Counted from the first letter of the stretch, positions 34,276-44,792 are shown. The stretch is 64,000 nucleotides of DNA from Pseudomonadaceae bacterium (GCA_024743435.1 JANSWO010000010.1:62001-126000); one strand, 5' to 3'. Notes: a model not told the origin generated them from the letters alone. Program-made: numbers and translations.

Positions 34276-35103
34276 TCACGGGTGCGTGGCGACGAGCGTG
34301 TACATCATCGGACAAAGACTGCGTTGATCACTGGGTAACTTATAAAGCCCATCCTCGAGCACCATGTGAGGAAACATCTCCCACTCGAGGCCGTCGTGCT
34401 CGGTGAGCACGTTCAGGACAAGACCAGCATCCAGAACGGCAGAAACAATCTCACCGAGACCATGGTTCCACTCGTAGGTCCGCGTGTTCTTAAGCGGCGC
34501 GTCCTGATCGGTATACGTTTCAGACTCATCGAATGTCATTGGTTCGATCGTTTCGAAATAGGGATACTCAACGCGCAGCGTGCCGTCGGTAGTATCCGCC
34601 ATCGCCCATAACATTGGGTGACCTTCTCGCAAGTAAAGGCGGCCGCCAGGCCGAAGTAGCTGAGCAACCGTCTCCGCCCAGCGCTTAACATCGGGCAACC
34701 AGTTCAGCGCGCCAACCCCGGTGTATACAAGATCATAATCAGCGCCCAGCGCAGCAACGGCGTCGTAAACGTTGGCTTGTACGAATTTTCCGGTCGCTCC
34801 AACTTTCGAAAAAAGGTCTTTCGCAACGGCGAGCGACTCAGCCGATTGATCCAATCCCGTGACGGATGCGGCACCCAATCGCGCAAGTGACAGAGTATCT
34901 GTACCTATGTGGCATTGGAGATGAAGGACATCACGACCATCCAGGCTGCCGAGCGCGTCTCGATCAAACGCGACAACCCCACTGATATGCGCCGCCTCCT
35001 TGGCGAAGGCGTCCAGGTCATAGGTCCGGGAGTTACGGTGGATCGACGCACGCTCGTCCCAGTTAATCCGGTTCGCTTCAAACTGCTCTTCTCGATCGGA
35101 CAT
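34276..35103 (-). CDS. Class I SAM-dependent methyltransferase
   Basis: 275 residues from ATG 35103 (MSDREEQFEANRINWDERA); ATG 35112 would add three. The open frame continues upstream through the divergent VOC gene, but that part is not family-like. Motif I appears as LHLQCHIGTDTLSLARLGA with the acidic end of strand 2 in VTGLDQS, then VYTGVGALNWLPD and LLRPGGRLYLREGH. The acceptor cannot be named. It lies upstream of nnrS on the same strand. Confidence 0.88.
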   Translation of the reverse strand: MSDREEQFEANRINWDERASIHRNSRTYDLDAFAKEAAHISGVVAFDRDALGSLDGRDVLHLQCHIGTDTLSLARLGAASVTGLDQSAESLAVAKDLFSKVGATGKFVQANVYDAVAALGADYDLVYTGVGALNWLPDVKRWAETVAQLLRPGGRLYLREGHPMLWAMADTTDGTLRVEYPYFETIEPMTFDESETYTDQDAPLKNTRTYEWNHGLGEIVSAVLDAGLVLNVLTEHDGLEWEMFPHMVLEDGLYKLPSDQRSLCPMMYTLVATHP

Positions 35104-35175
35104 TGTGCGCATACAGTAGTTGGTGAGCCGACAGTATCTATTGTCAGTCATCCCACCAGCAATCGGAGTAATACC

Positions 35176-35751
35176 ATGAGCACACTGTTTGGAGCCGTTG
35201 TTCAGCAGGGGTACGTCGTTCCCGATGTCGAGGCCGCTATCGAACATTGGCTCGCTCGTGGGGTTGGGCCGTTCTTTCTGCAGGACATCGGGGACATGTC
35301 GGGCCAGTACGATGGCAATCACATCAGCGCAGGCATGCGAGCAGGCTTCGCCTATTGCGGTGATCAGCAGATCGAGGTGATCACACCGGACGGCGATCAT
35401 CCATCGATCTACAGCGACTATCTTGCAGAACATCCAGCTGGTGGTTTGCAACACCTGGCCTACTGGGTCGATGACATCGACAGCAAACTCAGCGAGCTGG
35501 AAGCTGGCGGACATCACTTCCGAGTCTGGCAACGCTACGGCGAAGCACCCAACTACACAGCTCATGCCTACATCGACAGCGTTGATCAGCCCGGTGTGAT
35601 GATTCAGCTGATGGCTCGCAGCACGTTCTACGATTCGTTCTTTGGGCTCATTCGAGAAGCTGCCGAGAACTGGGATGGCAAGTCGGATCCCGTTCGCATG
35701 CTCGATATGTCGAGCGGAAGTCCTCAGGCAGTGCCCTACAAGCGACGCTGA
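35176..35751 (+). CDS. VOC-family (glyoxalase/dioxygenase fold) protein
   Basis: 191 residues from ATG 35176. Paired beta-alpha-beta-beta-beta modules are readable: QQGYVVPDVEAAIEHWLARG, QQIEVITPDGDHPSIY, GGLQHLAYWVDDIDSKLSEL and ARSTFYDSFFGL. His in LQHLAYWVDD and a Glu in QIEVITP are candidate metal ligands. Members with this pattern resemble methylmalonyl-CoA epimerase/glyoxalase-like enzymes. Divergent from the methyltransferase across 72 bases. Confidence 0.85.
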   Translation: MSTLFGAVVQQGYVVPDVEAAIEHWLARGVGPFFLQDIGDMSGQYDGNHISAGMRAGFAYCGDQQIEVITPDGDHPSIYSDYLAEHPAGGLQHLAYWVDDIDSKLSELEAGGHHFRVWQRYGEAPNYTAHAYIDSVDQPGVMIQLMARSTFYDSFFGLIREAAENWDGKSDPVRMLDMSSGSPQAVPYKRR

Positions 35752-35849
35752 CCACGACAGCGCTCATGGAACGCTTTGGTTTCTGTCCTGTCTGACTGAT
35801 ACGTCTCGCCACCGATCGGCGACTCTAAACTCGGCAATCAGGATCAAGA

Positions 35850-36305
35850 ATGCAAAGCTCATTTAAACCGTTACGTCTCACAGCGATGACTGTTCTGGCA
35901 ATGCTGAGCCTCAGCGCTTCTGCAAAAGACGCCATAAACTCAACGCTCTTCGGCAACGTCGCGATCGAAGGCTATGACACCGTTGCCTACTTCACCCAAA
36001 ACAGCGCGGTCAAGGGTAGCCGGGACTTCGAGACCACCTGGATGGACGCGAAGTGGCGATTTGCATCAGCGGAAAACCGTGATCTCTTCATCGAAAACCC
36101 TGACAAATATGCCCCTCAGTACGGCGGCTACTGTGCATACGCGGTAGCGAAGAACAGCACGGCGGGCATCGAGCCCGAACAATTTGAGATTGTCGATGGC
36201 AAGCTCTATCTGAACTACAACGCCAAGATAAAGGCGACGTGGTTGGAGATGCGCGATGACTACATCATTGCTGCGGACAATAACTGGCCCGGCGTCATCG
36301 AGTAA
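35850..36305 (+). CDS. Exported YHS-domain protein
   Basis: 151 residues with a signal peptide (LTAMTVLAMLSLSASAKD) and a YHS domain: AIEGYDTVAYFTQ, AKWRFASAENRDLFIENPDKY and YGGYCAYAVAKN (Cys in GGYCAYA). YHS domains are linked to metal sensing or binding. It ends one base before the convergent aldose-epimerase-like gene. Confidence 0.88.
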   Translation: MQSSFKPLRLTAMTVLAMLSLSASAKDAINSTLFGNVAIEGYDTVAYFTQNSAVKGSRDFETTWMDAKWRFASAENRDLFIENPDKYAPQYGGYCAYAVAKNSTAGIEPEQFEIVDGKLYLNYNAKIKATWLEMRDDYIIAADNNWPGVIE

Positions 36306-37178
36306 CTAACCCGAGTGCGTTAGATTGTTGCTCAGCTGGACGGACGCCGACATCGTTTCGCCCTGGCGCAACCATCTCAGCCCCGTTATCGCCGAGCCCT
36401 CCAACGAGTTGTGCGCATTCGGCGCGTGACTGACAGGCTCGAAACAAAAGTAATCCGCGTTTGCGGGCGTGTAGACAAGGCAATGGCCAAGGTTTGCGCT
36501 GGTTTCCATATCTAACCGCTGCCCGCGCTCTGGCCACTCTATCGACGCATGCTGGCCGAACCGCTGAAAGGCGTTGTCCAGAAAGAGCGCTGTAACATCA
36601 ACCTGCTCTAGCATGCCGCTGCGAGCAATCTCCTGAGATCTCGTCGGCGTACTGTCGGCGCCGCCTGGCCACCAGCGTTGAACGGGCGCATACAGACGTG
36701 CACCGGACTTCGCAAAATACGGATGCCACCCGAGTCCAGCCGGCATGGGCTCCGCAGAACGATTGCTGATCGACAGGTTGAGCGTCAGCGCCTCTTCACT
36801 GAGCACAAAGACCTGCTGCGCACAGTAGTGCCAGGGCCAGGCATCAGGCATGTGTTCGAAGTCCAGAACAACACGATCGGGATAACTCATTTGCGCGTTC
36901 CAACGGCCGCGCCAACCATGACCATGCAGCGCATGAGGCCCCGCTCCGGGAGTCGCGCCGAGTTCGATGGTTTCGTCGCCAATGACAAAACGGCCCTGAT
37001 CGATTCGACCAACAAACGGAAGCAGAGGAAAGGCTGCACTTTCTAGAGGGCTGTTGCAGGGCGTGACGGCCGTGCGCAGGAGATCAGCACCACAGTGCTG
37101 CAGACGCAGCACGCTACCGCCCAGCGCTGGGTCGAGCTGCAAAGCCCAGTCTGCGTGTTCGAGAGATACGATCGTCAC
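36306..37178 (-). CDS. Aldose 1-epimerase (galactose mutarotase) family protein
   Basis: 290 residues from GTG 37178 (MTIVSLEHADWALQL), just five bases after the PhoX-like stop; upstream ATGs lie inside that gene. The catalytic family marks are HALHGHGWRGRW and GLGWHPYF (both His conserved) with LPFVGRIDQGRF near the start. Such enzymes interconvert anomers of sugars in the cytoplasm. Probably co-transcribed with the PhoX-like gene. Confidence 0.85.
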   Translation of the reverse strand: MTIVSLEHADWALQLDPALGGSVLRLQHCGADLLRTAVTPCNSPLESAAFPLLPFVGRIDQGRFVIGDETIELGATPGAGPHALHGHGWRGRWNAQMSYPDRVVLDFEHMPDAWPWHYCAQQVFVLSEEALTLNLSISNRSAEPMPAGLGWHPYFAKSGARLYAPVQRWWPGGADSTPTRSQEIARSGMLEQVDVTALFLDNAFQRFGQHASIEWPERGQRLDMETSANLGHCLVYTPANADYFCFEPVSHAPNAHNSLEGSAITGLRWLRQGETMSASVQLSNNLTHSG

Positions 37179-37183
37179 TGAGC

Positions 37184-38557
37184 CTAAACTGCGTGATCCC
37201 ACGGACCAGTGATGGCGACCGTAATGCCCGGCTTCTGAATGTTCGCGAACAGCCATTTGCCATCCGGTGAGAAGCAAGCACCACACCATTCGGAATCTGA
37301 ATAGTTGCCAGAAACGCCGAGATGCTCGCCATTCAAATCGACCGTGTTGCGAGCGATCGGAAACAACTCACCCATCGGTGTGAGCCCATGCAGCAGCATG
37401 CCGTCACGATCACCGTCTTCGCAAAGAATCACCGTCCCGTTGGGAGAGATGGTCAAATTGTCTGGGCTGTCGAGCGTGCTTTTGCCCGGCGATTGATAGA
37501 CCTGAGCCAACGTTTGCCCCTGCACGTCGAAGCGGAACACCTGCCCCATGCCAGCGTCACCGCCATCCGTGGAGGTGAAAAACACCGTGCCATCACGATA
37601 CCAGCAGCCTTCGAGGCGACTAAATGAGCTGCCGCCCGCCTGCTTGCCCTGATTGAAGCAGCCTGCCCCATCGTTTGAACCAGGCGTGTTTCCTTGCGAC
37701 GGGTCGTCGATCGGCACCCATTCGACATCAAACATCTCTGTACCACTGAGCCCGGCTCGCAGGTCGCCCGCCCCTTTGGCCCTTAGCATTTCAAGCGTTC
37801 CGCCATCGGTGTATTGGCCAGGGGTATTAGGAAGGTAGCGATAAAAACCGGCTTCCGGCTTTCTGTCTTCCGTTAGGTATACGATGCCGCTGAGTGGGTC
37901 TACCGCAACCGCCTCATGCGCAAACTGGCCCATGTCGACAATGGGTTCTGGTGAGGTCTGGCCGAAGGCGGGGACTTCAAACACGAAACCATGTGGCTTC
38001 TTGAGCGGAGTGCTGAATCCGCTGGCCCAGCCGCCGCTGACCTTGCCATCGACGACAACACCTTCCTCACACGTGAGCCACGTGCCGTGCGGCGTCGGTC
38101 CGCCGCAACAATTAGCGACAGTGCCGGAGAGTGATGCAACAACGCTGGTTACACGTTCACTCGCAAGGTCGAAGGTGAGGGTTGTGGTGCCGGCTCCGCC
38201 GGGCATGTCGTAGCTGATCGCCTCCGGTGCGAAGCTGCCGTCCGCATCAAAGACTTCATGATTGCGCACCAGCACGAGCTGATTATCGCGTTGGGCGACA
38301 ACTGCCATGCCGTCGTGCCGAACCGGTGTGGGCGAGCCGTCGCTCATGGCTTCGCCGGCCCAACTGAAAGAGCGATAGCGAAACCCCTCAGGTAAGGACA
38401 ACAACGGCAAGCCGGTGCTGCCATCCAGCACCGGACGCAACTCGCCATATGGCCCACCCGAATACACTGGGGAAGCAGGCGAACAACCAGCAAGACCCGC
38501 GCTCGCAATCGCCGCGCCAGCCGCCCCCAGAAAGCTGCGCCTATCTATGGTTCCCAT
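37184..38557 (-). CDS. PhoX-like (DUF839) lipoprotein with Tat signal
   Basis: 457 residues. The start MGTIDRRSFLGAAGAA carries a twin-arginine signal and LAGCS a lipobox, so the folded protein should be exported and lipid-anchored. The body matches the DUF839/PhoX beta-propeller family: RNHEVFDADG, NCCGGPTPHGTWLTCEE, FAHEAVAVDPLSGIVYLTED and PDNLTISPNGTVILCEDGD. PhoX enzymes are calcium/iron phosphatases; activity here is inferred from family. A second member lies at 47690-49537. Confidence 0.88.
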   Translation of the reverse strand: MGTIDRRSFLGAAGAAIASAGLAGCSPASPVYSGGPYGELRPVLDGSTGLPLLSLPEGFRYRSFSWAGEAMSDGSPTPVRHDGMAVVAQRDNQLVLVRNHEVFDADGSFAPEAISYDMPGGAGTTTLTFDLASERVTSVVASLSGTVANCCGGPTPHGTWLTCEEGVVVDGKVSGGWASGFSTPLKKPHGFVFEVPAFGQTSPEPIVDMGQFAHEAVAVDPLSGIVYLTEDRKPEAGFYRYLPNTPGQYTDGGTLEMLRAKGAGDLRAGLSGTEMFDVEWVPIDDPSQGNTPGSNDGAGCFNQGKQAGGSSFSRLEGCWYRDGTVFFTSTDGGDAGMGQVFRFDVQGQTLAQVYQSPGKSTLDSPDNLTISPNGTVILCEDGDRDGMLLHGLTPMGELFPIARNTVDLNGEHLGVSGNYSDSEWCGACFSPDGKWLFANIQKPGITVAITGPWDHAV

Positions 38558-38616
38558 GTCTGCCCATCTCCCGGAAATAAATAGCTAACGTTCAGCCTGC
38601 CTACTGTATCGGCTGC

Positions 38617-41600
38617 CTACTTCTCCATCACCCATTCGATATCGCCGCCGGTGGCTTCATTGCTCGATTCAGTTACGATGCGCCAGAGCCTGTTGAGTTG
38701 GTATTCGAGCCGCAGCGTGGAAATCGGCTCAAACAGGCCATAGCCATAGCTGACATACAACTCAGGCGTCAGATATTTGCCAATCACCAGGGCCGCCTGA
38801 TCGTTGCCTGTGCCAGGCGCGCTCTCAATGCCGATGCTATCAACGGCAAGCTGCTCGCCAAGGCGATCTGTAACCAACCGGCCACCACGAACGCCAAGCG
38901 CAAGCGCTGCCTGTCGCAACGCCGATTGCTCTTCGGATGAACTCCCCGACAACGGCCGGCCGAGCACGAGGTATGCGATCTGGTCGGAAGACGGCATCAC
39001 CGGGTTGGAGAAAACCGTAAGCTGCGGCGCCTTCAAAGACCCGCGTACGTCAACGCCGACCCGCACATCCGGAGTTGCCTGGCGCGCAGCTCGGAAATCA
39101 AGACCGGGCGAGTCGATCGCACCGCCGGCGAACAGCAACCGGCCACGCTCAACGGTGAGATCCTGTCCGTACGCCTGGTAAGAGCCTTCCTTGATGACGA
39201 CTTCCCCGGTTGCGGACGTTGCTCGGCCAGGTCGCTCGCGAAGCCGCAGCTCCCCGCCGAACGAGGCATCCAACCCCAATCCCTGGAACGTGACACTTTC
39301 ACCAAGCTTGAGTAAGAGGTCTGCCGATACGTCGAGTTCCGTGGCGCTTTGCTGTGCATCTTCCGAAACGATGATCTGATCGGTGCTTACCGTGACAGCG
39401 CCCTCTGGCAGTTGCGCTAGAACAATATCTGCTCGAGGCACCGCCAGCTGACCGGATAGCTTCAGCAGGTTTTCGTCAAACTCAATCGCGATATCCGGGC
39501 TCACATCAATCCGCACCTCAGCACTATCGCTGATTCGGAAGTCGTCGCCAGATACGTGCGCGTCAAAGCGCCACTCGTCGCTCGGCACAATCGCCCCGGT
39601 CAGCTCGATCTGACCATCGCCGCTACGGGAGCTGGCCTGAACGCGTAACTCCTCACCTGCGCTCGTCAGCCGCAGCTGCGTTTGTGTGAGCAACAGAGCC
39701 GGTTCCAACAGCGACACAGTCGGCAACGTCAGATCGACACTCGCCGACAGCACCGGCTCATTCAGGCTGCCAGCAATCTGCGCATCACCTCGCATGCTCC
39801 CTGTAAGGCTTTGAATGATGGGCGACAAAGACGCAAGAAAGCCTAGCTTTGGCAGTTCCAGCTCAACGTTAGCAGCCAGCGGCCACTGACTGAAGCCGCG
39901 ATTCGATAGCGGTGTGAATCGACTATCAACGCGCAACCGTTGGCGCTCGCCCGGAAAGATCAAGGACACCGACAGATCGCCGGCGTGTGGAGCGATCTCA
40001 AGCGACGAATCATCAAAACGCACCGGATCGAGCCAGGTAGCACCATCTCGTAGCGCAAGGGATGGTGCCTGCCAGACAACGCTCGCCGTCGTTTGAGACA
40101 CAGACGCCGGCAACACAAACGATCCCGATAAAATCCCCGTGAGTCTGAGATCTTCGGGTAGCCAGGGTTGAACGAGCGCCACATCGAACTGCGATAGATC
40201 GATGCGCGCTGTGGGACTTGAACTCGACAGCGCAGCACTTGCGCACAGGTTCGCCTTGGCATTCGCCACGCCACTCTCGAAGGGTTCGTCAGCTCCTGCG
40301 ACCGCCAGGCAAAGATCTTCAACGCGCCACCTGTCCGGAGCAATCTCTCCGGCAAATGGCTCGGCAGTTATCGTAAGCAGAGACCGGTCGGGCGCCGTAA
40401 TCGACACCTCAACTAGCTCACTCGCAAATTGCCACGCTTGCTCACGCCAGCCACCGGTCGCTCGCAGCGTGGCGCTATCAGTTGCTGTGGTTGCGGCCAC
40501 AACGAGCTCATGTGCCCTCGCCAGCCCATTAGTATCGATATCCAACACCGAGATCGACATATCACCAAAACGCAGATCAGATGCATCGACGGCGAAATCA
40601 AAAGGTGCATCAGCACGCCACCCCGCATCTGCGGTCACCATCAGCGTATCGACCCGGTAGTCAGACCACGAGAGTTGTTTGGCCAACAACTCAGCAACGA
40701 CACTCGGCGCAGTAAGTGAGCCTTCAACTTGCCCGCTGCTATCCAGCGAGCCAGACGCGGCAACACCGAAGAGCGAGGCTATCGTTGCAAGCTCTGGGGC
40801 GTTGAGTGAAAACGTGAAGTCCGAGCGGTCACCCAGCACGCCGCGCGCGCTGAGCAAGCTCTCCGCATACGATGCATCGAGTTGTCGTACGTCAACGTTA
40901 CCTGCCGAAAACTCGCCCGCGAGTTCAACGCTGAGAGGCTCCTGGTTCAACTCGCCGCGAACGACGCCCATCGGCACGATAACGCGCAGCTCATCCGCTG
41001 CCTGTGTTACCGACAACTCCAGATCAGCATCGAGCAACCCTGCAAGCCTGGCGTCGACTATCGACGGATCGAGCTGGCGCGCAGATAGTTTCAGCGAGTT
41101 GCCAACGCCGTTTTGATCGCTTCCCCAATCAAGCCGACCCTGCCCGGTAACCTCCGCCTCCCCCAATCCGAGGCGCAGACGGCTGAGGTCCAGCGAGTCT
41201 CGATCACCCGTTGCGGAGGCAACTAAGGGTGCATTCACACCGCCAAAGGCAACGCTGCCGTCTAGGGCGATGTCGTAACTATCCAGCCAACCGCGAATGG
41301 ACAAGCTGCCGCGCGACTCAGCACTCTGATCGTCGTAGATCGGCAGGGTCAGCGATTGCCACGACACCTGTAGCTGACTACCCAGCTGATCCGCCCAACT
41401 CAGAACGCCTTCGAACTGCACGGGCTTCGGCTGCCCTTCAATGGCGAGTTCGAGCGCCGAAAGCACAAGCTGGCTGGGTGTAACCTGCAGCGACGTGCGA
41501 GCATCAAAGCGCGGCGGTCCCGATTCTGATTGATCAACATAAGCCGCACTGGCAATCACGTTCACGGCTGAAAGCTCACCAGTCAACTGAGATTGCAGAC

Positions 41601-42471
41601 TGAGTGTCGCCTCTGGAAAATCATCGGCAATTTGCTCCAGGGCAACTCCATCCAACCAAAAATCACCGGATAGTCGGGGTTGGCTGGACAGCTCGGCGAC
41701 CGTCAGATCGAGATTCGCTTGATAGGGTGGCGTCGAGCGATAGCCGAGCCGCAGATCATCCCAGACCCCTCGAATGGTGAGTTGACCATCGATGGGCGCG
41801 AGCCCCTCAAGACGAAGACTGTGTTGCAGATCGACGTCCACGGCCTGCTCACCATCCGCACCGATCCGGGCACTGGCAACCACGTCCAGGGTGTCCCCCG
41901 ACAATGCCAGACGATCAATCGTGAGCTCCTCACCCAGCCAGCTCGCGGACACCTCCAGCCGTCCAAGAGAGCGTTTGACGTCCGGATTTGAGAATGAAAT
42001 CTCCTCCACGTCCAGGCGCCCGATGCGGGCGTCTATCGGCGCAGTCAATCCGCTGGGGTATTCAATCGAGCCGAGCTCGACAACTGGCGAATCGTCAGCG
42101 CGCTCCGACGATGCAGACTGGGTTATCTCGATTCGTTCGATGCGAACGGAGTCGACCACAAAGGCATCGTTCCAAAAAAGCTGGGACGGCTGCCACTGGA
42201 CAGTGGCCTCTGTGATCACAATCTCGATCGCAGAGTCTCGATAGCTTATCTCGCCGACAAACAGCGGCCCGACAAGCCGCCCGCTGAGATCATGAATCTC
42301 CAGCGAATCGGGCAGAAAACGGGACGCCACCGCTACTAAAAACCCCAGACCGCTAGCGCTGAACAGCAGCCAAACCAGACCGGCCAGCAGGGCTACGGTT
42401 GGCATGAGCAGCCACCACCGCCGTCGGCGCGGCCTGCTTTTTGGCCTGGCGCTGGGGTCTTCCTCACTCAC
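38617..42471 (-). CDS. tamB: Translocation and assembly module subunit TamB
   Basis: 1284 residues: an N-terminal membrane anchor (LLMPTVALLAGLVWLLFSAS), a very long beta-helical AsmA-like body, and the conserved C-terminal TamB domain (IAYLVLGRPLSGSSSEEQSA, GKYLTPELYVSYGYGLFEPI). TamB bridges the inner membrane to TamA in the outer membrane, helping insert outer-membrane proteins and move phospholipids. It overlaps tamA by four bases. Usual length about 1250-1300. Confidence 0.96.
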   Translation of the reverse strand: MSEEDPSARPKSRPRRRRWWLLMPTVALLAGLVWLLFSASGLGFLVAVASRFLPDSLEIHDLSGRLVGPLFVGEISYRDSAIEIVITEATVQWQPSQLFWNDAFVVDSVRIERIEITQSASSERADDSPVVELGSIEYPSGLTAPIDARIGRLDVEEISFSNPDVKRSLGRLEVSASWLGEELTIDRLALSGDTLDVVASARIGADGEQAVDVDLQHSLRLEGLAPIDGQLTIRGVWDDLRLGYRSTPPYQANLDLTVAELSSQPRLSGDFWLDGVALEQIADDFPEATLSLQSQLTGELSAVNVIASAAYVDQSESGPPRFDARTSLQVTPSQLVLSALELAIEGQPKPVQFEGVLSWADQLGSQLQVSWQSLTLPIYDDQSAESRGSLSIRGWLDSYDIALDGSVAFGGVNAPLVASATGDRDSLDLSRLRLGLGEAEVTGQGRLDWGSDQNGVGNSLKLSARQLDPSIVDARLAGLLDADLELSVTQAADELRVIVPMGVVRGELNQEPLSVELAGEFSAGNVDVRQLDASYAESLLSARGVLGDRSDFTFSLNAPELATIASLFGVAASGSLDSSGQVEGSLTAPSVVAELLAKQLSWSDYRVDTLMVTADAGWRADAPFDFAVDASDLRFGDMSISVLDIDTNGLARAHELVVAATTATDSATLRATGGWREQAWQFASELVEVSITAPDRSLLTITAEPFAGEIAPDRWRVEDLCLAVAGADEPFESGVANAKANLCASAALSSSSPTARIDLSQFDVALVQPWLPEDLRLTGILSGSFVLPASVSQTTASVVWQAPSLALRDGATWLDPVRFDDSSLEIAPHAGDLSVSLIFPGERQRLRVDSRFTPLSNRGFSQWPLAANVELELPKLGFLASLSPIIQSLTGSMRGDAQIAGSLNEPVLSASVDLTLPTVSLLEPALLLTQTQLRLTSAGEELRVQASSRSGDGQIELTGAIVPSDEWRFDAHVSGDDFRISDSAEVRIDVSPDIAIEFDENLLKLSGQLAVPRADIVLAQLPEGAVTVSTDQIIVSEDAQQSATELDVSADLLLKLGESVTFQGLGLDASFGGELRLRERPGRATSATGEVVIKEGSYQAYGQDLTVERGRLLFAGGAIDSPGLDFRAARQATPDVRVGVDVRGSLKAPQLTVFSNPVMPSSDQIAYLVLGRPLSGSSSEEQSALRQAALALGVRGGRLVTDRLGEQLAVDSIGIESAPGTGNDQAALVIGKYLTPELYVSYGYGLFEPISTLRLEYQLNRLWRIVTESSNEATGGDIEWVMEK

Positions 42472-44282
42472 AGGTCTGGACCAATACTCAGATGAATTCT
42501 GAAATCGGTGTCCGGGTCGTCGAGCGGGTGCGCGAGATCAAAACGAATCATTCCGACGGGAGAACGGTAGCGAAGCCCGATCCCGACACCATCCTTCCAG
42601 TCAAAGGAGGCGCCACGCGAACTACTGCCCCGGTCAGCGAAAACCGCAACACCCCAGTTGTCTTTAAAAAAGACATCAGCCTCAAGGCTGATCGATGCAA
42701 GCGTATCGCCACCAATGTCATCGCCATCTTCATTCACGGGCGAAATCCCTTCGAAGCGATAACCACGAACGCTTCTATCGCCGCCGGCAAAGAAACGCTG
42801 GGAAGGCGGGAGATCATCGAATTCACTACTTGCAACGTGACCGAGATCCAGCCCCGCCAGGAAGCGACTGCGCGGACCAAGACCCAGCACAGCGCGAGCG
42901 CTCAGCCGGGCTGAAACAAAATCCACATCGGAACCCAGGGCATCCGCCCCCGCCTGCAATGTCATATTGATGCTGTAACCACGACGCACGAAGCGCGCGC
43001 TATCCAGGGAACCCATCGACACGCTGATACCGGGATAAACCAGCGTGGATGCCTGGGAGGGTTGATCGCCGAACTCAAAATTCTCCCGCTCAACATTCGC
43101 AAAGAGCCTGCGCCGAAGCCTTCCCCAGGAATCTTCCCGCGCGACACCCAGCAGGTATTGGGCAGCATCAGCATCGCCAATCTCGGATCGTTCAATGCGT
43201 CCATGAATCCGCCACGCATCTTCCGATATGTTTTTGAACGGTATTCGATACTCGGCGCGCAGTGCACTGCTAACGGAGGACGCGCGCGCGTCAAACCGAT
43301 ATCGATGGCCGCGCCGATTCACTCGTCTAGTCTCAAGTCCTGCCTTTACCCGAGCCCCGGTGTCTGTGCCGAAACCGGCGCCCGCGCTGTAACGCTGTCG
43401 CTTACTGGGTTGAACGGTGACCGTTACCGGAATGTTCTGATCGACAGCTTCGTCCCGCTGCACGTTCAGTTCCACATCATCGAAGTAACCGCTGTCGGTG
43501 AGCGCCAGTTGCAGGTTTACGAGTCGTTGGGCATCAAACGGCTGGCCAGGTTCGATCTGGTGATAGCGAGACACAAAAGAATCGCGAAGTACGTCCTGAA
43601 CAATTTGCACGGAACCGAAGTACCAACGATCACCAGTATCGAATACGAGTGTTGCTGTTGCTCGTTGCTCGCTGGGAACAATCTTCAATGTCGCGGTGGT
43701 GAAGCCTGCATCGAGATATCCGGCTGATATGGCAACACTCACTGCTTCAGCCTTTAGAGATGAATAGACACCGTGATCCAGGACCCGATCCTTCATCGCG
43801 CGAATACGGTTGAACACTGCAATGAGCGACTCGAGCGATGCGCCCTGTCCGGACACAGACAACTCCACGGCGTCAACCCGCACACGCGAACCCTTGTCGA
43901 TGCGGTAGGTGGCTTGCCAGGGCGGACCATCACTCAATGTCGCTTCTATTGTTGGCTCGTAGTAGCCAAAGGGTTGCAGCGCATTGGCCAGTTGCGCGCT
44001 CGATCTGCGATGTGCACGGCGCACCATCGTCTCCGCACCTTCCAGGTCATCGCCTGAAACTTCCGACGCCGTCAAATCGTCGATGCTGAGGAACGCGAGC
44101 GCGTTTTCGAGCAGCGGGCCGTCAAGCCCTAGAACCCGCACCGATACCAGAGAGCCTGCTGACGCCAACGGGCAGGCAAGGAAGAGCAGGCAACAGATCA
44201 AAACCCGAAGTGGTGCTGATGCGATCCGAGTGAACGGCGCGGCTGGTGAGCGCTGTCGCGCGAGGGATGTGTGTTGATTCAT
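42468..44282 (-). CDS. tamA: Outer-membrane assembly factor TamA (Omp85 family)
   Basis: 604 residues with signal peptide (LICCLLFLACPLASA), three POTRA repeats (about 45-260, e.g. ALQPFGYYEPTIEATL) and a 16-strand Omp85 barrel with the lid-lock motif RSVRGYRFEG. Ends in FRIHLSIGPDL, an aromatic-poor but acceptable final strand. It forms the outer-membrane half of the TAM complex with TamB and is translated first. Confidence 0.96.
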   Translation of the reverse strand: MNQHTSLARQRSPAAPFTRIASAPLRVLICCLLFLACPLASAGSLVSVRVLGLDGPLLENALAFLSIDDLTASEVSGDDLEGAETMVRRAHRRSSAQLANALQPFGYYEPTIEATLSDGPPWQATYRIDKGSRVRVDAVELSVSGQGASLESLIAVFNRIRAMKDRVLDHGVYSSLKAEAVSVAISAGYLDAGFTTATLKIVPSEQRATATLVFDTGDRWYFGSVQIVQDVLRDSFVSRYHQIEPGQPFDAQRLVNLQLALTDSGYFDDVELNVQRDEAVDQNIPVTVTVQPSKRQRYSAGAGFGTDTGARVKAGLETRRVNRRGHRYRFDARASSVSSALRAEYRIPFKNISEDAWRIHGRIERSEIGDADAAQYLLGVAREDSWGRLRRRLFANVERENFEFGDQPSQASTLVYPGISVSMGSLDSARFVRRGYSINMTLQAGADALGSDVDFVSARLSARAVLGLGPRSRFLAGLDLGHVASSEFDDLPPSQRFFAGGDRSVRGYRFEGISPVNEDGDDIGGDTLASISLEADVFFKDNWGVAVFADRGSSSRGASFDWKDGVGIGLRYRSPVGMIRFDLAHPLDDPDTDFRIHLSIGPDL

Positions 44283-44477
44283 CGAGCCAAACAGTATGCG
44301 GCAGCGAACTACCTGGGCACCAGCGAACTGCCGGACACATTCGCGGTCGTTGGCGATTGGTCAGACCAAATCCGAAAATTATTTTGCAACCTTTTTTGCT
44401 GGCCGAGCATCTTTAAAGGACAGGGCAGCAAATCCCTGACTCGCAATACCCACTGACGGAACTGCTTCGGAGCAACC

Positions 44478-44771
44478 ATGAAAAAGACAACACTCGCATT
44501 CACCGCTGCACTTTTGACCTCATCAGCATTCGCAGGAGACTTCGCATTCTCCTACGAGAACGAAGAGCTGCTATCCAAATCAGGAATGACCCACCTGGTG
44601 GATCGTCTGGAAAGCGAAGCCCGCGCCTATTGCTCAGATGAGTATCGTTCAGTGCGAGACCTCGCCGGCAAGGCTGATTGCATTAACGAAGTCATCACCG
44701 CGGCAATCGATCAGATCGACAATCGTGAACTGGTGGCGTTCGTTGAAGGTCAGGATCCGAACGTCGGCTAA
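44478..44771 (+). CDS. UrcA-family exported protein
   Basis: 97 residues with a clean signal peptide (TLAFTAALLTSSAFAGDF) and the UrcA pattern: FSYENEELLSKSGMTHLVDR, ESEARAYC and ADCINEVITAAIDQIDN, with two cysteines likely to form a disulfide in the periplasm. Function of the family is unknown. A GGAGC site precedes ATG 44478. Confidence 0.85.
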   Translation: MKKTTLAFTAALLTSSAFAGDFAFSYENEELLSKSGMTHLVDRLESEARAYCSDEYRSVRDLAGKADCINEVITAAIDQIDNRELVAFVEGQDPNVG

Positions 44772-44792
44772 TCTGGGCTGACAGAGACAAGA

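Noticed and set aside
35104-35565. N-terminal extension of the methyltransferase
   Set aside because: This part lies antisense to the VOC gene and has no methyltransferase-family content.
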